Assembly: GCF_014638355.1 (NCBI RefSeq)
Contig: NZ_BMFK01000009.1
Span: forward strand, 1 to 47,149
Reading direction: 5' to 3'
From: Priestia taiwanensis
GTDB lineage: Bacteria; Bacillota; Bacilli; Bacillales; Bacillaceae_G
Length of the DNA stretch: 47,149 bases
Shown: piece after piece, positions 1 to 7,639 of the stretch
Layout: each line of letters opens with the position of its first letter
How positions within the stretch are numbered: position 1 is the stretch's first letter
Notes under the pieces: generated by a model
Seen by the model: the letters and a program-made list of their open reading frames with translations, nothing else
Told to the model about the DNA's origin: nothing
Database searches by the model: none
Made by a program: the position numbers and the translations under genes

Positions 1-49
1 CCATTTGACGGTGTGTGTTTAATGCTGAAATGTTGTGATTAATACGCAT
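1..49 (-). CDS. hag: Flagellin (5' end only, runs off the left edge)
   Basis: The first 16 complete codons read MRINHNISALNTHRQM, the classic start of the flagellin N-terminal D0 domain, so this is the structural subunit of the flagellar filament. Only the start is inside the window. An AAGGAGGA ribosome site at 58-65 lies 8 bases upstream of the ATG. The gene follows csrA on the same strand with about 100 bases between them, the same order as in B. subtilis. A sigma-D-type promoter and a CsrA-type hairpin lie in that gap. The identification rests on a short but highly diagnostic N-terminus. Confidence 0.9.
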   Translation of the reverse strand, partial: MRINHNISALNTHRQM

Positions 50-57
50 TGTATTAT

Positions 58-92
58 TCCTCCTTGAATGTGTTTGTCCCACTTCCATGTGG
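58..92 (-). promoter_or_regulatory. Putative CsrA-binding sites in the hag leader
   Basis: On the minus-strand RNA, 79-92 reads CCACATGGAAGTGG, a 4-bp stem with GGA exposed in a 6-base loop, which is the canonical CsrA target form. About 15 bases further on, the ribosome site CAAGGAGGA (58-66) supplies a second GGA. In B. subtilis, CsrA binds one upstream and one Shine-Dalgarno-overlapping site on hag mRNA and blocks translation. The sequence shows the motifs; binding is inferred from that precedent and from the csrA and fliW genes just upstream. Confidence 0.7.
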
Positions 93-126
93 TTTATTTA
101 TATACAGATAAATCCGTACAATACTT

Positions 127-152
127 ATATCGGTCGAACCTTCCATTGTTTA
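127..152 (-). promoter_or_regulatory. Sigma-D (SigD) promoter of hag
   Basis: The minus strand reads TAAA (149-152), a 14-base spacer, then ACCGATAT (127-134), close to the flagellar consensus TAAA-N14/15-GCCGATAT. The TAAA box overlaps the stop codon of csrA, so flagellin has its own promoter at the end of the upstream operon. Transcription would start near 119-121 and give a leader of about 70 bases containing the CsrA-type sites. Confidence 0.8.
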
Positions 153-389
153 ATCGTTTTCATTATTTTTTTTACTATTTTGAAGGAAGTTTATAAAACT
201 ATCTGGCGTATTAACTGCTTGTTTATTTTCATCTCGAATCGATAAATAGATTTCTTTTCGATGTATATCGATATGTTTCGGCGCAGATATAGCAAGTTTC
301 ACTTGGTCACCTTCAATAGCCGCAACAGAAATTTCGATATCATCTCCAATCATGATTGCTTCTTTTATTTTGCGTGTCAGTACTAACAT
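150..389 (-). CDS. csrA: Carbon storage regulator / translational repressor CsrA
   Basis: This 79-residue protein begins [20 protein letters not shown] and contains the [18 protein letters not shown] block typical of CsrA. It is a small dimeric RNA-binding protein that recognises GGA motifs. In Gram-positive bacteria its main known job is to repress flagellin translation. Its ribosome site AGGAGGTG lies within the last codons of fliW and the two genes are only a few bases apart, so they are translationally linked. FliW, the protein antagonist of CsrA, is encoded immediately upstream, and the hag leader downstream carries matching target motifs. Confidence 0.95.
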   Translation of the reverse strand: MLVLTRKIKEAIMIGDDIEISVAAIEGDQVKLAISAPKHIDIHRKEIYLSIRDENKQAVNTPDSFINFLQNSKKNNEND

Positions 390-391
390 CC

Positions 392-838
392 CTACACCTC
401 CTGCTTTTCACAAAGCACTTCGGCGATAGAATGTTTCAACGTGTACGGTACGTTTGAGAGAACAACTTGTTTCCCTTCTCGTTCCTTCGTGTTCACGATG
501 ATCGGTGCTTGTAGGTTCGCTGTTGATTTCTCAAACGGTTCATGGATTGTTAAAATTGTGAATACCTTTATGTCTGTTGGATGTTGAATCTTTAATTCCT
601 CTACTTCGTGTTGCGATAGTTCAATATCGTACGTTGGGAATAAAGAGAATACGTCAGCAATAACAAATGCTAAACTCGGTGTCTTTATCGATTGCATCGC
701 GTAGTATGGAACACCTTCTCCTAATGGCAGAATGATAAATTCTTTCTCTTCTTCAAATGCCGGTATTCCTTTTTCAAAGGCGATAATGTCTGTTTCTCCA
801 ATTATCACTTCGCCGTTATATTTCGTTTGAATGTTCAT
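392..838 (-). CDS. fliW: Flagellar assembly factor FliW
   Basis: The 148-residue protein has the FliW features [19 protein letters not shown] near residues 22-40 and [17 protein letters not shown] near the middle. FliW binds either flagellin or CsrA. When flagellin builds up in the cytoplasm, CsrA is released and shuts off hag translation. The ATG at 838 has the ribosome site AAGGAAGTG. The order yviE-fliW-csrA-hag matches B. subtilis, which supports the assignment. Confidence 0.94.
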   Translation of the reverse strand: MNIQTKYNGEVIIGETDIIAFEKGIPAFEEEKEFIILPLGEGVPYYAMQSIKTPSLAFVIADVFSLFPTYDIELSQHEVEELKIQHPTDIKVFTILTIHEPFEKSTANLQAPIIVNTKEREGKQVVLSNVPYTLKHSIAEVLCEKQEV

Positions 839-851
839 AGAATCACTTCCT

Positions 852-1427
852 TTATTTCGTTACATCAATTGTTACGCCTGTATAGTCAATTTGCAAGGAA
901 TTCCAACGCTCGATGCTTCCTGTTACTTTTCCTGGCGTATAATTCAAGATTGGTTTATTTAACTTCACTTGTATATTTGCTGGCGTCGTATCAAATGAAA
1001 TATTCACTTTCGCTGGCTTATAATTAATTTTCACACTACCATATGAAGGAATAAAGGCGATATTCGTATCGTAAATGGGAGCAGATCCATTCTCTTCTGC
1101 TTGCGCTGCGATAACATTCCCACGATTCTCAATGCGCATTAATTCATCACCTTGAGATGACATCTTCCCTATTGCATCTAACCACGCTTTATATCCTAAT
1201 TGTGCATGTTCTTCAATACGAGTACGGATACTCTTTAAATCAATTTCATCTCGAGCTTGTTGACTATCAATTGTTAGCTCACTTTTTTCCGTTTCAATAT
1301 TTAATTTCGACTTCGCTTGTTCAATTTGCAACTCAGCTTTCGGTTGTTGAATATCTTGAACAGGCTTTTCAATATTAATCCTATGCTGAATAGGTGTCGA
1401 TTGGATACGTATTTGCGACAAATTCAT
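852..1427 (-). CDS. yviE: YviE-like flagellar-locus protein (DUF6470 family)
   Basis: This is a 191-residue cytoplasmic protein without a signal peptide or membrane segment. It has an N-terminal part rich in short I-x-I beta-like repeats (LRIQS/KLNIETEKSELTID pattern) and a second set of beta-strands after residue 115. I chose the ATG at 1427 because GGAGGTGAAG lies just upstream; an in-frame GTG three codons earlier overlaps that ribosome site. It sits between flgL and fliW as yviE does in B. subtilis. The function is unknown; the location suggests a motility role. Confidence 0.8.
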   Translation of the reverse strand: MNLSQIRIQSTPIQHRINIEKPVQDIQQPKAELQIEQAKSKLNIETEKSELTIDSQQARDEIDLKSIRTRIEEHAQLGYKAWLDAIGKMSSQGDELMRIENRGNVIAAQAEENGSAPIYDTNIAFIPSYGSVKINYKPAKVNISFDTTPANIQVKLNKPILNYTPGKVTGSIERWNSLQIDYTGVTIDVTK

Positions 1428-1450
1428 CTTCTTCACCTCCGCTATGTATA

Positions 1451-1477
1451 GAAAAGGCTATTCACTAGGAATAGCCT
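1451..1477 (-). terminator. Intra-operon hairpin between flgL and yviE
   Basis: On the minus strand AGGCTATTC (1469-1477), a 5-base loop and GAATAGCCT (1455-1463) form a 9-bp perfect stem followed by TTTTC. The hairpin fills the short flgL-yviE gap. The U-run is short, so it may be a partial terminator or an RNA-processing or stability element. Confidence 0.55.
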
Positions 1478-1486
1478 CTCATGTAT

Positions 1487-2359
1487 TTAACGTAAAAAGT
1501 CCATTAATGTTGGTTGAATAATACGTGCACCTACTCCAAGTGACGCACGATGTACCATTTCTTGCATCTTTAGCTGTGTAATGACTTCTTCAATATCTGC
1601 ATCTTCATTCTCAGACATAACACGTTTTGCGATTACTTCTTGTGTTTGCAGGCGCTCATCAATTAATTCCATACGATTTTGTCGAGCACCTACTGCAGAA
1701 CGTTCTGAAATGAAACCTTCTTTAATCTCATCTACTTTCGCAATGGAGTTACTGATTGCCGTCGATTCACCGCTTCTTACTTTCGCTATTACATCATCTA
1801 ACCCATCAAATGTTGCTTTACTAAAAAGACTTGTCGCATCCATACTGATTTCAACATGTGAATTAGGTGATACTTGAATATTCACCGGTGTATACCCATT
1901 AGGAAATGTTCCCGCTTTTAAATCGACAGGTTGTGTTGTCGTATTTGCACCGTTGAAGATATATTTTTCACCGTATTTCGTATTACTAATTGTCTCTAAA
2001 TGTTCTTTTAACTGCTCTAATTCTTGTGCAATTGCTTCACGAGCAGAATCATCATTCGTTCCATTTGCCGCATTCACTGTTAACTCACGGAAACGTTGAA
2101 GTACATCTACACCTTTGCTCAACGCATCATCCGCTGATTCAATCCATGAATGTGCCTCACTGATATTACGCTGGAATTGCTCTACTTCCGCTACAGATGT
2201 GCGGTAGCCGATTCCTTTTGTTGCGATAACAGGATCTTGAGATGGTCGTGTAATCTTCTTTCCTGTTGCAACTTGGTTATTTAATGTATCTAAGTGTCGA
2301 TAGCTACTACTTAAGTTACGTAGCATACTATTGGATAACATTCCTTGTGTTACGCGCAT
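1487..2359 (-). CDS. flgL: Flagellar hook-filament junction protein FlgL (HAP3)
   Basis: The 290-residue protein starts MRVTQGMLSNSMLRNLSSSY and includes LNNQVATGKKITRPSQDP, the flagellin-like N-terminal helix. A matching C-terminal helix holds MSENEDADIEEVITQLKMQE. FlgL forms the second junction ring on which the filament grows and is exported through the flagellar type III apparatus. The length is usual for Bacillus. It lies 10 bases after flgK, so the two are cotranscribed. Confidence 0.95.
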   Translation of the reverse strand: MRVTQGMLSNSMLRNLSSSYRHLDTLNNQVATGKKITRPSQDPVIATKGIGYRTSVAEVEQFQRNISEAHSWIESADDALSKGVDVLQRFRELTVNAANGTNDDSAREAIAQELEQLKEHLETISNTKYGEKYIFNGANTTTQPVDLKAGTFPNGYTPVNIQVSPNSHVEISMDATSLFSKATFDGLDDVIAKVRSGESTAISNSIAKVDEIKEGFISERSAVGARQNRMELIDERLQTQEVIAKRVMSENEDADIEEVITQLKMQEMVHRASLGVGARIIQPTLMDFLR

Positions 2360-2369
2360 TATCTAGTCC

Positions 2370-3929
2370 CTACCTTCCTACAAGGCCCATGCCATTGATG
2401 ATTTTGTCTAACATTTCGTCTACTAGCGTGATGTTACGTGCTGCAGCGTTGTATGCGTGTTGGTACTTTACCATGTTGATCATCTCTTCATCTAAAGAAA
2501 CGGAGCTTACCTGCATACGACGATCCTCCACGTTTGCTGCTAATAAGTTACTATTATTCATTAAACGCTCTGACTCTTGTGCTCGTACACCCATTGTTCC
2601 AATCATCCCTTGATAGAAGCTATCCATCGTATCTTCTTTTGGATTTGATTTCGTAGCTGGATCACCGTAAATTGTAATTTTGCCACGAAGAATTTCTGCT
2701 AGTTTCAGCGCATTATCTCCATTACCTTTGTTTTCTGTTCCACCTGACGTCGTTGGTTGACCTGCTGAAGCAATTTCTGTCGGGCTCTTAATAGCTAGAG
2801 AAATAGAATCTGCCGTTAACTTCGTTGGATCGAAGAAGTCTTTCCCTGTATCTCCATCTAACGTCCAACCTTGCTTGTGAGCTTCGTTAAATGCAATAAC
2901 AAATGATCCCGCTAATTGATCCAGTTGCTGTAGCATTTCTGGATATTCACCTTTAATCGTACGAGGTGTACCGTTCTCTACATATCCATAAGAGTCGATT
3001 AACCCTTTTAACTTGCCTGTTGATGCGAAATCTTTCATTGGAATAGTATTCGGTCCAACTGTAATACCTGTCACGTAGCTCGCTTCGCCAAGCGGACGGC
3101 TTTCGTAATTCACCGTTAAGTAGTTCGGTTTCGTATTTAAGTCTAAGCCATCTACTAGTAGCCCCATTGGACTTCCATTAGCATCAAGCAATTCAATAGA
3201 AGCTCGTCCTTCCGCTTCTGGCTTCGCCATCCCGCCACTTTCAACATAAGATACTTTCACATTCACTAACCCTGATAATTGGTCAACAAGACGGTCACGC
3301 TCATCGTACAAGTCATTCGGTAAGTAGCCGTGCGGCTCGACGTCTGCGATTTGCTTGTTCACATTACTAATCTGTTCAATAAGTGAATTTACTTCTTTTG
3401 TTGTGACAGAAATTTGGTTATTCAAATCTTTTTGTACGTCTTTCAGTGAGTTCGATAAGTAATGGAATGTTTCAGTTACAGCTTTTCCTCGTTCTAATAC
3501 AACTGAACGTGCCCCTGAATTTTGTGGGTTAACCGCTAAATCTTGAAGTGATTTCCAGAAGTTATTTAATTGTTTAGATAAGCCGTCTTCTGATGGTTCA
3601 TTCATAATATCTTCCATCTTCTTCAGTGCATCTGTCTTCGCGCCGTAGAATCCTAGCTTATTTACTTCTTTACGGAACTGTAAGTCTAAGAAATTATCGC
3701 GTATACGTTGTACACTTCCAGCCTCTCCGCCCGTTCCTACTTGCCCTGGTAAAAATGGTGCTTGCATTCCTGGTTTAGGAAAAGCTGTTGTCGTCTGGAA
3801 ATTAACCCGTTGACGACTGAATCCTGGTGTATTTGCATTTGTAATGTTATGTCCTAGTGTTTGTAGCGCTGTTTGTTGCATTGCCATACCGCGCTTCGCT
3901 GTTTCTAATGATTGAAAAGTTGAACGCAT
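2370..3929 (-). CDS. flgK: Flagellar hook-associated protein 1 FlgK
   Basis: The 519-residue protein opens with a rod/hook-type N-terminus, where ALQTLGHNITNANTPGFSRQ carries the NANTPGFSRQR signature. It closes with the complementary helix SLDEEMINMVKYQHAYNAAARN. Such paired terminal helices build the D0 coiled coil of axial flagellar proteins. FlgK forms the first junction layer between hook and filament. It is followed closely by flgL, its partner, and preceded by flgN, whose product is the FlgK/FlgL chaperone. Confidence 0.96.
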   Translation of the reverse strand: MRSTFQSLETAKRGMAMQQTALQTLGHNITNANTPGFSRQRVNFQTTTAFPKPGMQAPFLPGQVGTGGEAGSVQRIRDNFLDLQFRKEVNKLGFYGAKTDALKKMEDIMNEPSEDGLSKQLNNFWKSLQDLAVNPQNSGARSVVLERGKAVTETFHYLSNSLKDVQKDLNNQISVTTKEVNSLIEQISNVNKQIADVEPHGYLPNDLYDERDRLVDQLSGLVNVKVSYVESGGMAKPEAEGRASIELLDANGSPMGLLVDGLDLNTKPNYLTVNYESRPLGEASYVTGITVGPNTIPMKDFASTGKLKGLIDSYGYVENGTPRTIKGEYPEMLQQLDQLAGSFVIAFNEAHKQGWTLDGDTGKDFFDPTKLTADSISLAIKSPTEIASAGQPTTSGGTENKGNGDNALKLAEILRGKITIYGDPATKSNPKEDTMDSFYQGMIGTMGVRAQESERLMNNSNLLAANVEDRRMQVSSVSLDEEMINMVKYQHAYNAAARNITLVDEMLDKIINGMGLVGR

Positions 3930-3951
3930 TCCCTGTTTTCCCCCATTCTTC

Positions 3952-4443
3952 TTATGCCTGTACGTTAAACATCGACTGTGGTTGTCGCTTCGGTTGTTTC
4001 TCTTGATTCTTACTGTATGTTGTTGGTGGCTCTTGCTGTGTTGTTGCGCTTAATGTCATATTCACGAATTGAAGGGATTGCGAAAGCAACGCTTGGTTCA
4101 ACTCATTCACTTGCTTCACTTGCCTTACAACTTCAATTAACTTCGACATTAAAAGTAATAGTTCTGTTTTCCCTTGCCCTTCGATAACTTCGATACACTC
4201 AGACAAAGTTGGTTCTGCGCCTTCAAAGGGACGACCACTCATTAGACGGTACACAATCTCTTTTCGCTCTGCCTCTAACTTCTGCATGACAAGAACATGA
4301 CGTTGTTCTTGCTTCATCGTCTTCTCTAACGCTTCAATCTCTCCGCTCTTCACGATGTCTGTCTTGTTTGTCGCCAGAAGAAGCAGTGCTTCATGTTCTT
4401 CAACCTGCTTTGTTAAGTTCTGTACCAATTGTTGTGCTAACAC
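3952..4443 (-). CDS. flgN: FlgN-type export chaperone for hook-associated proteins
   Basis: This 163-residue, mostly helical cytoplasmic protein has heptad-like stretches (LVQNLTKQVEEHEALLLLAT and LMSKLIEVVRQVKQVNELNQ) and a polar C-terminal tail, as expected for FlgN. FlgN escorts FlgK and FlgL to the export apparatus. It starts at a GTG codon with AGAAGGAAG in front. It corresponds to B. subtilis yvyG, also located between flgM and flgK. Sequence conservation in this family is low, so the assignment leans partly on position. Confidence 0.88.
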   Translation of the reverse strand: MLAQQLVQNLTKQVEEHEALLLLATNKTDIVKSGEIEALEKTMKQEQRHVLVMQKLEAERKEIVYRLMSGRPFEGAEPTLSECIEVIEGQGKTELLLLMSKLIEVVRQVKQVNELNQALLSQSLQFVNMTLSATTQQEPPTTYSKNQEKQPKRQPQSMFNVQA

Positions 4444-4475
4444 ACTACTTCCTTCTTTCTTTTACTTGTTACAGC

Positions 4476-4748
4476 TTATTTGTCTTTCATACTACGGTAA
4501 TAACTAGCCATGCTCTTTGCGATGTCTTTCGAATCAATTTGATACGTACCGTTCTCTATTTGTTGTTTCAATTGTTCTACACGCTCTTGACGATCTAAGA
4601 CGACTTTCGATACTTCATGCATTTCTTTCGCCTTCGATGAAATTTCAACTTTATCTTCTTTCGCCATTGCTTTTGCCATGTTGTTCATTTTATTCATCTG
4701 TTGTTTGTATGGATTGATTCCATTCACTCCGAATGAATTGATTCGCAT
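4476..4748 (-). CDS. flgM: Anti-sigma-D factor FlgM
   Basis: The 90-residue protein begins MRINSFG and carries the FlgM family block DKVEISSKAKEM followed by a helical C-terminal half ending DSKDIAKSMASYYRSMKDK. FlgM binds sigma-D and prevents transcription of filament genes until the hook-basal body is complete. The ribosome site is AAAGGGAGG. It follows yvyF by 14 bases and lies downstream of a sigma-D-type promoter, which would give negative feedback on sigma-D. Confidence 0.94.
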   Translation of the reverse strand: MRINSFGVNGINPYKQQMNKMNNMAKAMAKEDKVEISSKAKEMHEVSKVVLDRQERVEQLKQQIENGTYQIDSKDIAKSMASYYRSMKDK

Positions 4749-4762
4749 AGAAAGCCCTCCCT

Positions 4763-5170
4763 TTATCGTTGTGTAAATTTATATGTCGCTACTTGATTTA
4801 GTTGTTTTTGATGTTCTTCTTCTTTCAATTGCTTTTCGATTTCACTTCGAATGTAACCTGTGCAACTTGAGCAGAGCTTTCCCTCACTAATCATCGTTCC
4901 ACATTTCTCACACGGATAGCCGAGATTCGGAAATTGCGATGGACGTAATCGTCCTGCACGCACCCATTTGAATAGCAATTTCTCTTCTACACCCGTACCT
5001 TCTACAATTTGAGGTATAAGTGCCATACGATTGTTACGTTTACGTAAGAAAGTATATACGTCATCGAACCATTTCTCTTCTTCTTTGTAACAGTTCACGC
5101 AAACATCACGTATATTTGATTTCATATATAAAGCGTTACATTTTGGACAATTTATTACTTCCCCCATCAT
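4763..5170 (-). CDS. yvyF: YvyF flagellar operon protein (TIGR03826 type), zinc-ribbon
   Basis: This 135-residue protein has four Cys pairs or near-pairs: CPKC, CVNC, CEKC and CSSC. They suggest two zinc ribbons flanking a helical segment (residues about 30-85) with a MerR/HTH-like LLFKWVRAGRLRPSQFP motif. The precise role is not known. GGGAGG stands only 4 bases from the first ATG and 7 from an ATG one codon later (5167), so the shorter start is equally likely. It is the first gene of the flgM transcription unit. Confidence 0.85.
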   Translation of the reverse strand: MMGEVINCPKCNALYMKSNIRDVCVNCYKEEEKWFDDVYTFLRKRNNRMALIPQIVEGTGVEEKLLFKWVRAGRLRPSQFPNLGYPCEKCGTMISEGKLCSSCTGYIRSEIEKQLKEEEHQKQLNQVATYKFTQR

Positions 5171-5202
5171 TCTTCCTCCCGTGATAACTCGTTCTAAGTA
5201 CT

Positions 5203-5229
5203 ATATCGGCTCTTATTCTATTTTGTAAA
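5203..5229 (-). promoter_or_regulatory. Sigma-D-type promoter before yvyF-flgM
   Basis: The minus strand carries a perfect GCCGATAT -10 box at 5203-5210. The -35 region 13-15 bases upstream (5224-5229) is TTTAC-like rather than TAAA, so it is degenerate. The site lies in the gap between comFC and yvyF, about 20 bases before the yvyF ribosome site, and would let sigma-D drive its own anti-sigma factor and the junction-protein genes. Confidence 0.65.
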
Positions 5230-5940
5230 CTATCCTCTCACTAAAGTAAGCGAGAAAATTTCTCCAGCTCCTTGTTCACGTAAGATATTCGCAGCATGAC
5301 GTAACGTAGAACCTGTTGTATAAATATCATCGATAAGAAGAATGGACTGTCCTGTAAGCCGGTTAGACTTATTATAACGGAAAACATTCTCAACATGTAT
5401 GCGTTCTGCACGTGATTTCTTACTTTGTTTTTCTGTATGAGTACGGGTGAGTAATTCTTCTATTCGTGCTGGTAAGAAAGCTGCAAGTACAGTCGCCTGA
5501 TTAAATCCCCGCTCATACAATCGTTCATTGCTTAATGGAATTGGGACAACAAGGTCTATATGAGGAAAATGTGTTGTATATGCTTGCTGAAATGGTGATT
5601 CAAACATTGCAAAAAGGGCAATATCTCCGCGGAACTTTGCTGTCGCAAGAACATCCTTCATCGTATCGTTATACGTATAAACGGAGTGATTCATACGAAG
5701 TGCATCCTTCCATTCCGCATCTCCCTCCCAGCGAACACAGTCATAACACATATCTCCTTTTCGGTAATGCTGTTCTGCTCTTGAAAATGGACGATGACAC
5801 ACAAGACATGTTTCACCAACTATCCGCTCCAATTGCCTCTCGCAATCCGAACAACACACAGGCAATGGTGGACACGTCACAACATGAAACCATGTTGTCG
5901 GCAACACCATGTCTTGCTCACATCGAAGGCATTTCTGCAT
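5230..5940 (-). CDS. comFC: Competence phosphoribosyltransferase-like protein ComFC
   Basis: The 236-residue protein has an N-terminal zinc region with CLRC, CCSDC, CLVC and CYDC, then a type I phosphoribosyltransferase domain with the PRPP loop ILLIDDIYTTGSTL near residues 200-213. ComFC is a cytoplasmic protein needed for efficient uptake of transforming single-stranded DNA together with the helicase ComFA. Its start lies inside the end of comFA (23-base overlap), so the two are translationally coupled. No comFB lies between them. Confidence 0.93.
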   Translation of the reverse strand: MQKCLRCEQDMVLPTTWFHVVTCPPLPVCCSDCERQLERIVGETCLVCHRPFSRAEQHYRKGDMCYDCVRWEGDAEWKDALRMNHSVYTYNDTMKDVLATAKFRGDIALFAMFESPFQQAYTTHFPHIDLVVPIPLSNERLYERGFNQATVLAAFLPARIEELLTRTHTEKQSKKSRAERIHVENVFRYNKSNRLTGQSILLIDDIYTTGSTLRHAANILREQGAGEIFSLTLVRG

Positions 5941-7417
5941 GATCCACCATCCCCCTTTCTTTTGCCTGCTTATTCATCTTCTCAATATGATGCTTCGCTA
6001 GTAACATTGCCGTCGTTTTTCCGTGATGGAAAAAAACGACTTCTCCCGTCGGCTCACGTATACTTCGTCCAGCCCGTCCGGCAATTTGGACAAGTGCACT
6101 TTCCGTGAAGATATCTTGCTCTGCACCTAGTACAGCTACTTGCACCGCTTCAATCGTAACACCACGCTCCAAAATCGTTGTTGTTACAAGAAGTGGAATC
6201 TTACCACCTCGGAATGCTTGTACTTTTTCTTTTCGATCTATATCCTCTGCATGCACACCTGTAATAGAAGGATGAAGCTGTTGCAGCAGAATTACCACTT
6301 GTTCAACGAGTGCAACATTTGGAACGAATAACATAATTGGCTTTTCGGTGAGGTAACGGTGAATCCAACTCATCATTTGGCGTGGAAGAAATCCTTTTTC
6401 AATTTGCTTCTTATATGTACCGCACCACTGAAACCTCGGAACAGGCAAGGGCTGACGATGGTACCGTGCAGGGATAATAACTGCCGCTCGTTTCTTCTGT
6501 CGTACTTCTTGTTGCCATTTGGCAGATGGTGTAGCAGTGACATACATAATGGCATGTTGGTTTTTACTCGCTTGTATAACAGCATGCTGGAGCATAGGGT
6601 CCATCGAGTATGGGAAGGCATCTACTTCATCGACAATCATGACGTCAAAAGACTGCTCATAACGGAGAAGTTGATGTGTAGTAGAAAGAACAACAGGAGC
6701 AAGGCTTGGTTGTGGCGGTGCACCTCCGTACAATGCAGCAATCGGCACCTTCGGAAACACACGCCTAAAGCGTGGAAGTAGTTCGAGTACAACATCTGTA
6801 CGCGGTGTAGCGATACATACTCGCTGCCCATTACAAATGGCAGCATGAATTGCTTGGAATAACATTTCCGTTTTCCCAGCTCCACAAACGGCCCAAATGA
6901 GGAGAGATTGTTCTTGATAGATGGCTTCAATTAATTTAGTCGAAGCCTCTTGTTGAGGGGGAGAAAGAGTATTTGTCCAATTAATTTCATATGCATAAGG
7001 AGAAAAGGTAACTTGTGATCCGGTCCATGTGAGAAGTGGCGTACACTGACTCACACGCCCCATTTGAATACAATGCCTACAATACGTACACATTTGTTGA
7101 CACCGTGCACAATTGTATGTGTGAAAACGATGAGGATTCGTATTACCACAACGATGGCATATGTGCGCATATTTTTCTTTTGTGACACCGTAATGGTACG
7201 AGAGATAGCCATGAAGATAATGTTCATGAAGAAATTCATGTGGGAAAGGAAGTTCATCGGGGAGGAGTTTCTTGCCACTCAGTAGTTGCTGGAGTTCGGC
7301 CGAGAATTGGTAAGATGAATCTTGCAGCGGGGTTTCCCAACTTGAAAAAGAATGAATCCGTTGTGCCTTTGAATCGGAGGAAAGAATCAGCATATGATTT
7401 TGCAGAACAAAGCGCAT
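5918..7417 (-). CDS. comFA: Competence ATP-dependent DNA translocase ComFA
   Basis: This 499-residue DEAD-box-like ATPase pulls transforming DNA into the cell. An N-terminal four-Cys-pair zinc region (CHRC, CARC, CTYC and a following Cys, about residues 87-120) precedes two helicase domains. Walker A is GAGKTEM near residue 180, the Walker B-type motif is DEVDAFPY near 265, motif III is ATPS, and motif VI is QIAGRAGRS near 460. A ribosome site AAAGAGG precedes the ATG. In B. subtilis this gene is controlled by ComK; I did not find a convincing K-box pair here. Confidence 0.95.
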   Translation of the reverse strand: MRFVLQNHMLILSSDSKAQRIHSFSSWETPLQDSSYQFSAELQQLLSGKKLLPDELPFPHEFLHEHYLHGYLSYHYGVTKEKYAHICHRCGNTNPHRFHTYNCARCQQMCTYCRHCIQMGRVSQCTPLLTWTGSQVTFSPYAYEINWTNTLSPPQQEASTKLIEAIYQEQSLLIWAVCGAGKTEMLFQAIHAAICNGQRVCIATPRTDVVLELLPRFRRVFPKVPIAALYGGAPPQPSLAPVVLSTTHQLLRYEQSFDVMIVDEVDAFPYSMDPMLQHAVIQASKNQHAIMYVTATPSAKWQQEVRQKKRAAVIIPARYHRQPLPVPRFQWCGTYKKQIEKGFLPRQMMSWIHRYLTEKPIMLFVPNVALVEQVVILLQQLHPSITGVHAEDIDRKEKVQAFRGGKIPLLVTTTILERGVTIEAVQVAVLGAEQDIFTESALVQIAGRAGRSIREPTGEVVFFHHGKTTAMLLAKHHIEKMNKQAKERGMVDHAEMPSM

Positions 7418-7457
7418 AAAGTTAACCTCTTTTCTAAAATTAATAAGTTACATCTTT

Positions 7458-7463
7458 AGTATA
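7458..7463 (-). promoter_or_regulatory. Possible extended -10 element for comFA
   Basis: The minus strand reads TTTTGCTATACTAAAG about 40 bases before the comFA start, a TGC-TATACT extended -10 box. The -35 position reads TGAAAT and is weak, as expected for a promoter that needs an activator. The assignment is tentative. Confidence 0.4.
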
Positions 7464-7590
7464 GCAAAATCCATCCAAACATTTCATAACAGAGCTTACT
7501 AGAACAACGTAGACTTCTTTCAATAAATCGATGGTTTATTCGAACATCTGAGATTCCATAAACGAACCAATTCCATCCTTTTCCACAAAC

Positions 7591-7622
7591 AAAAAAGGCC
7601 ATCCACGCTAACGTAGACAACC
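7591..7622 (-). terminator. Terminator of degV
   Basis: On the minus strand an 11-bp stem (7612-7622 with 7597-7607, including several G-U pairs) with a 4-base loop is followed by six U residues. It ends the degV transcript. The remaining gap up to comFA (7418-7590) shows only the possible comFA promoter. Confidence 0.8.
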
Positions 7623-7639
7623 TCTTATCATGTACATTC

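Noticed and set aside
6359..6781. 140-codon plus-strand frame opposite comFA
   Set aside because: comFA motifs cover the whole stretch in one frame on the minus strand, so this is a shadow frame.
7470..7590. ComK box upstream of comFA
   Set aside because: I looked for paired AAAA-N5-TTTT motifs and found only imperfect A/T runs, so ComK control is not shown by the sequence although it is expected from B. subtilis.
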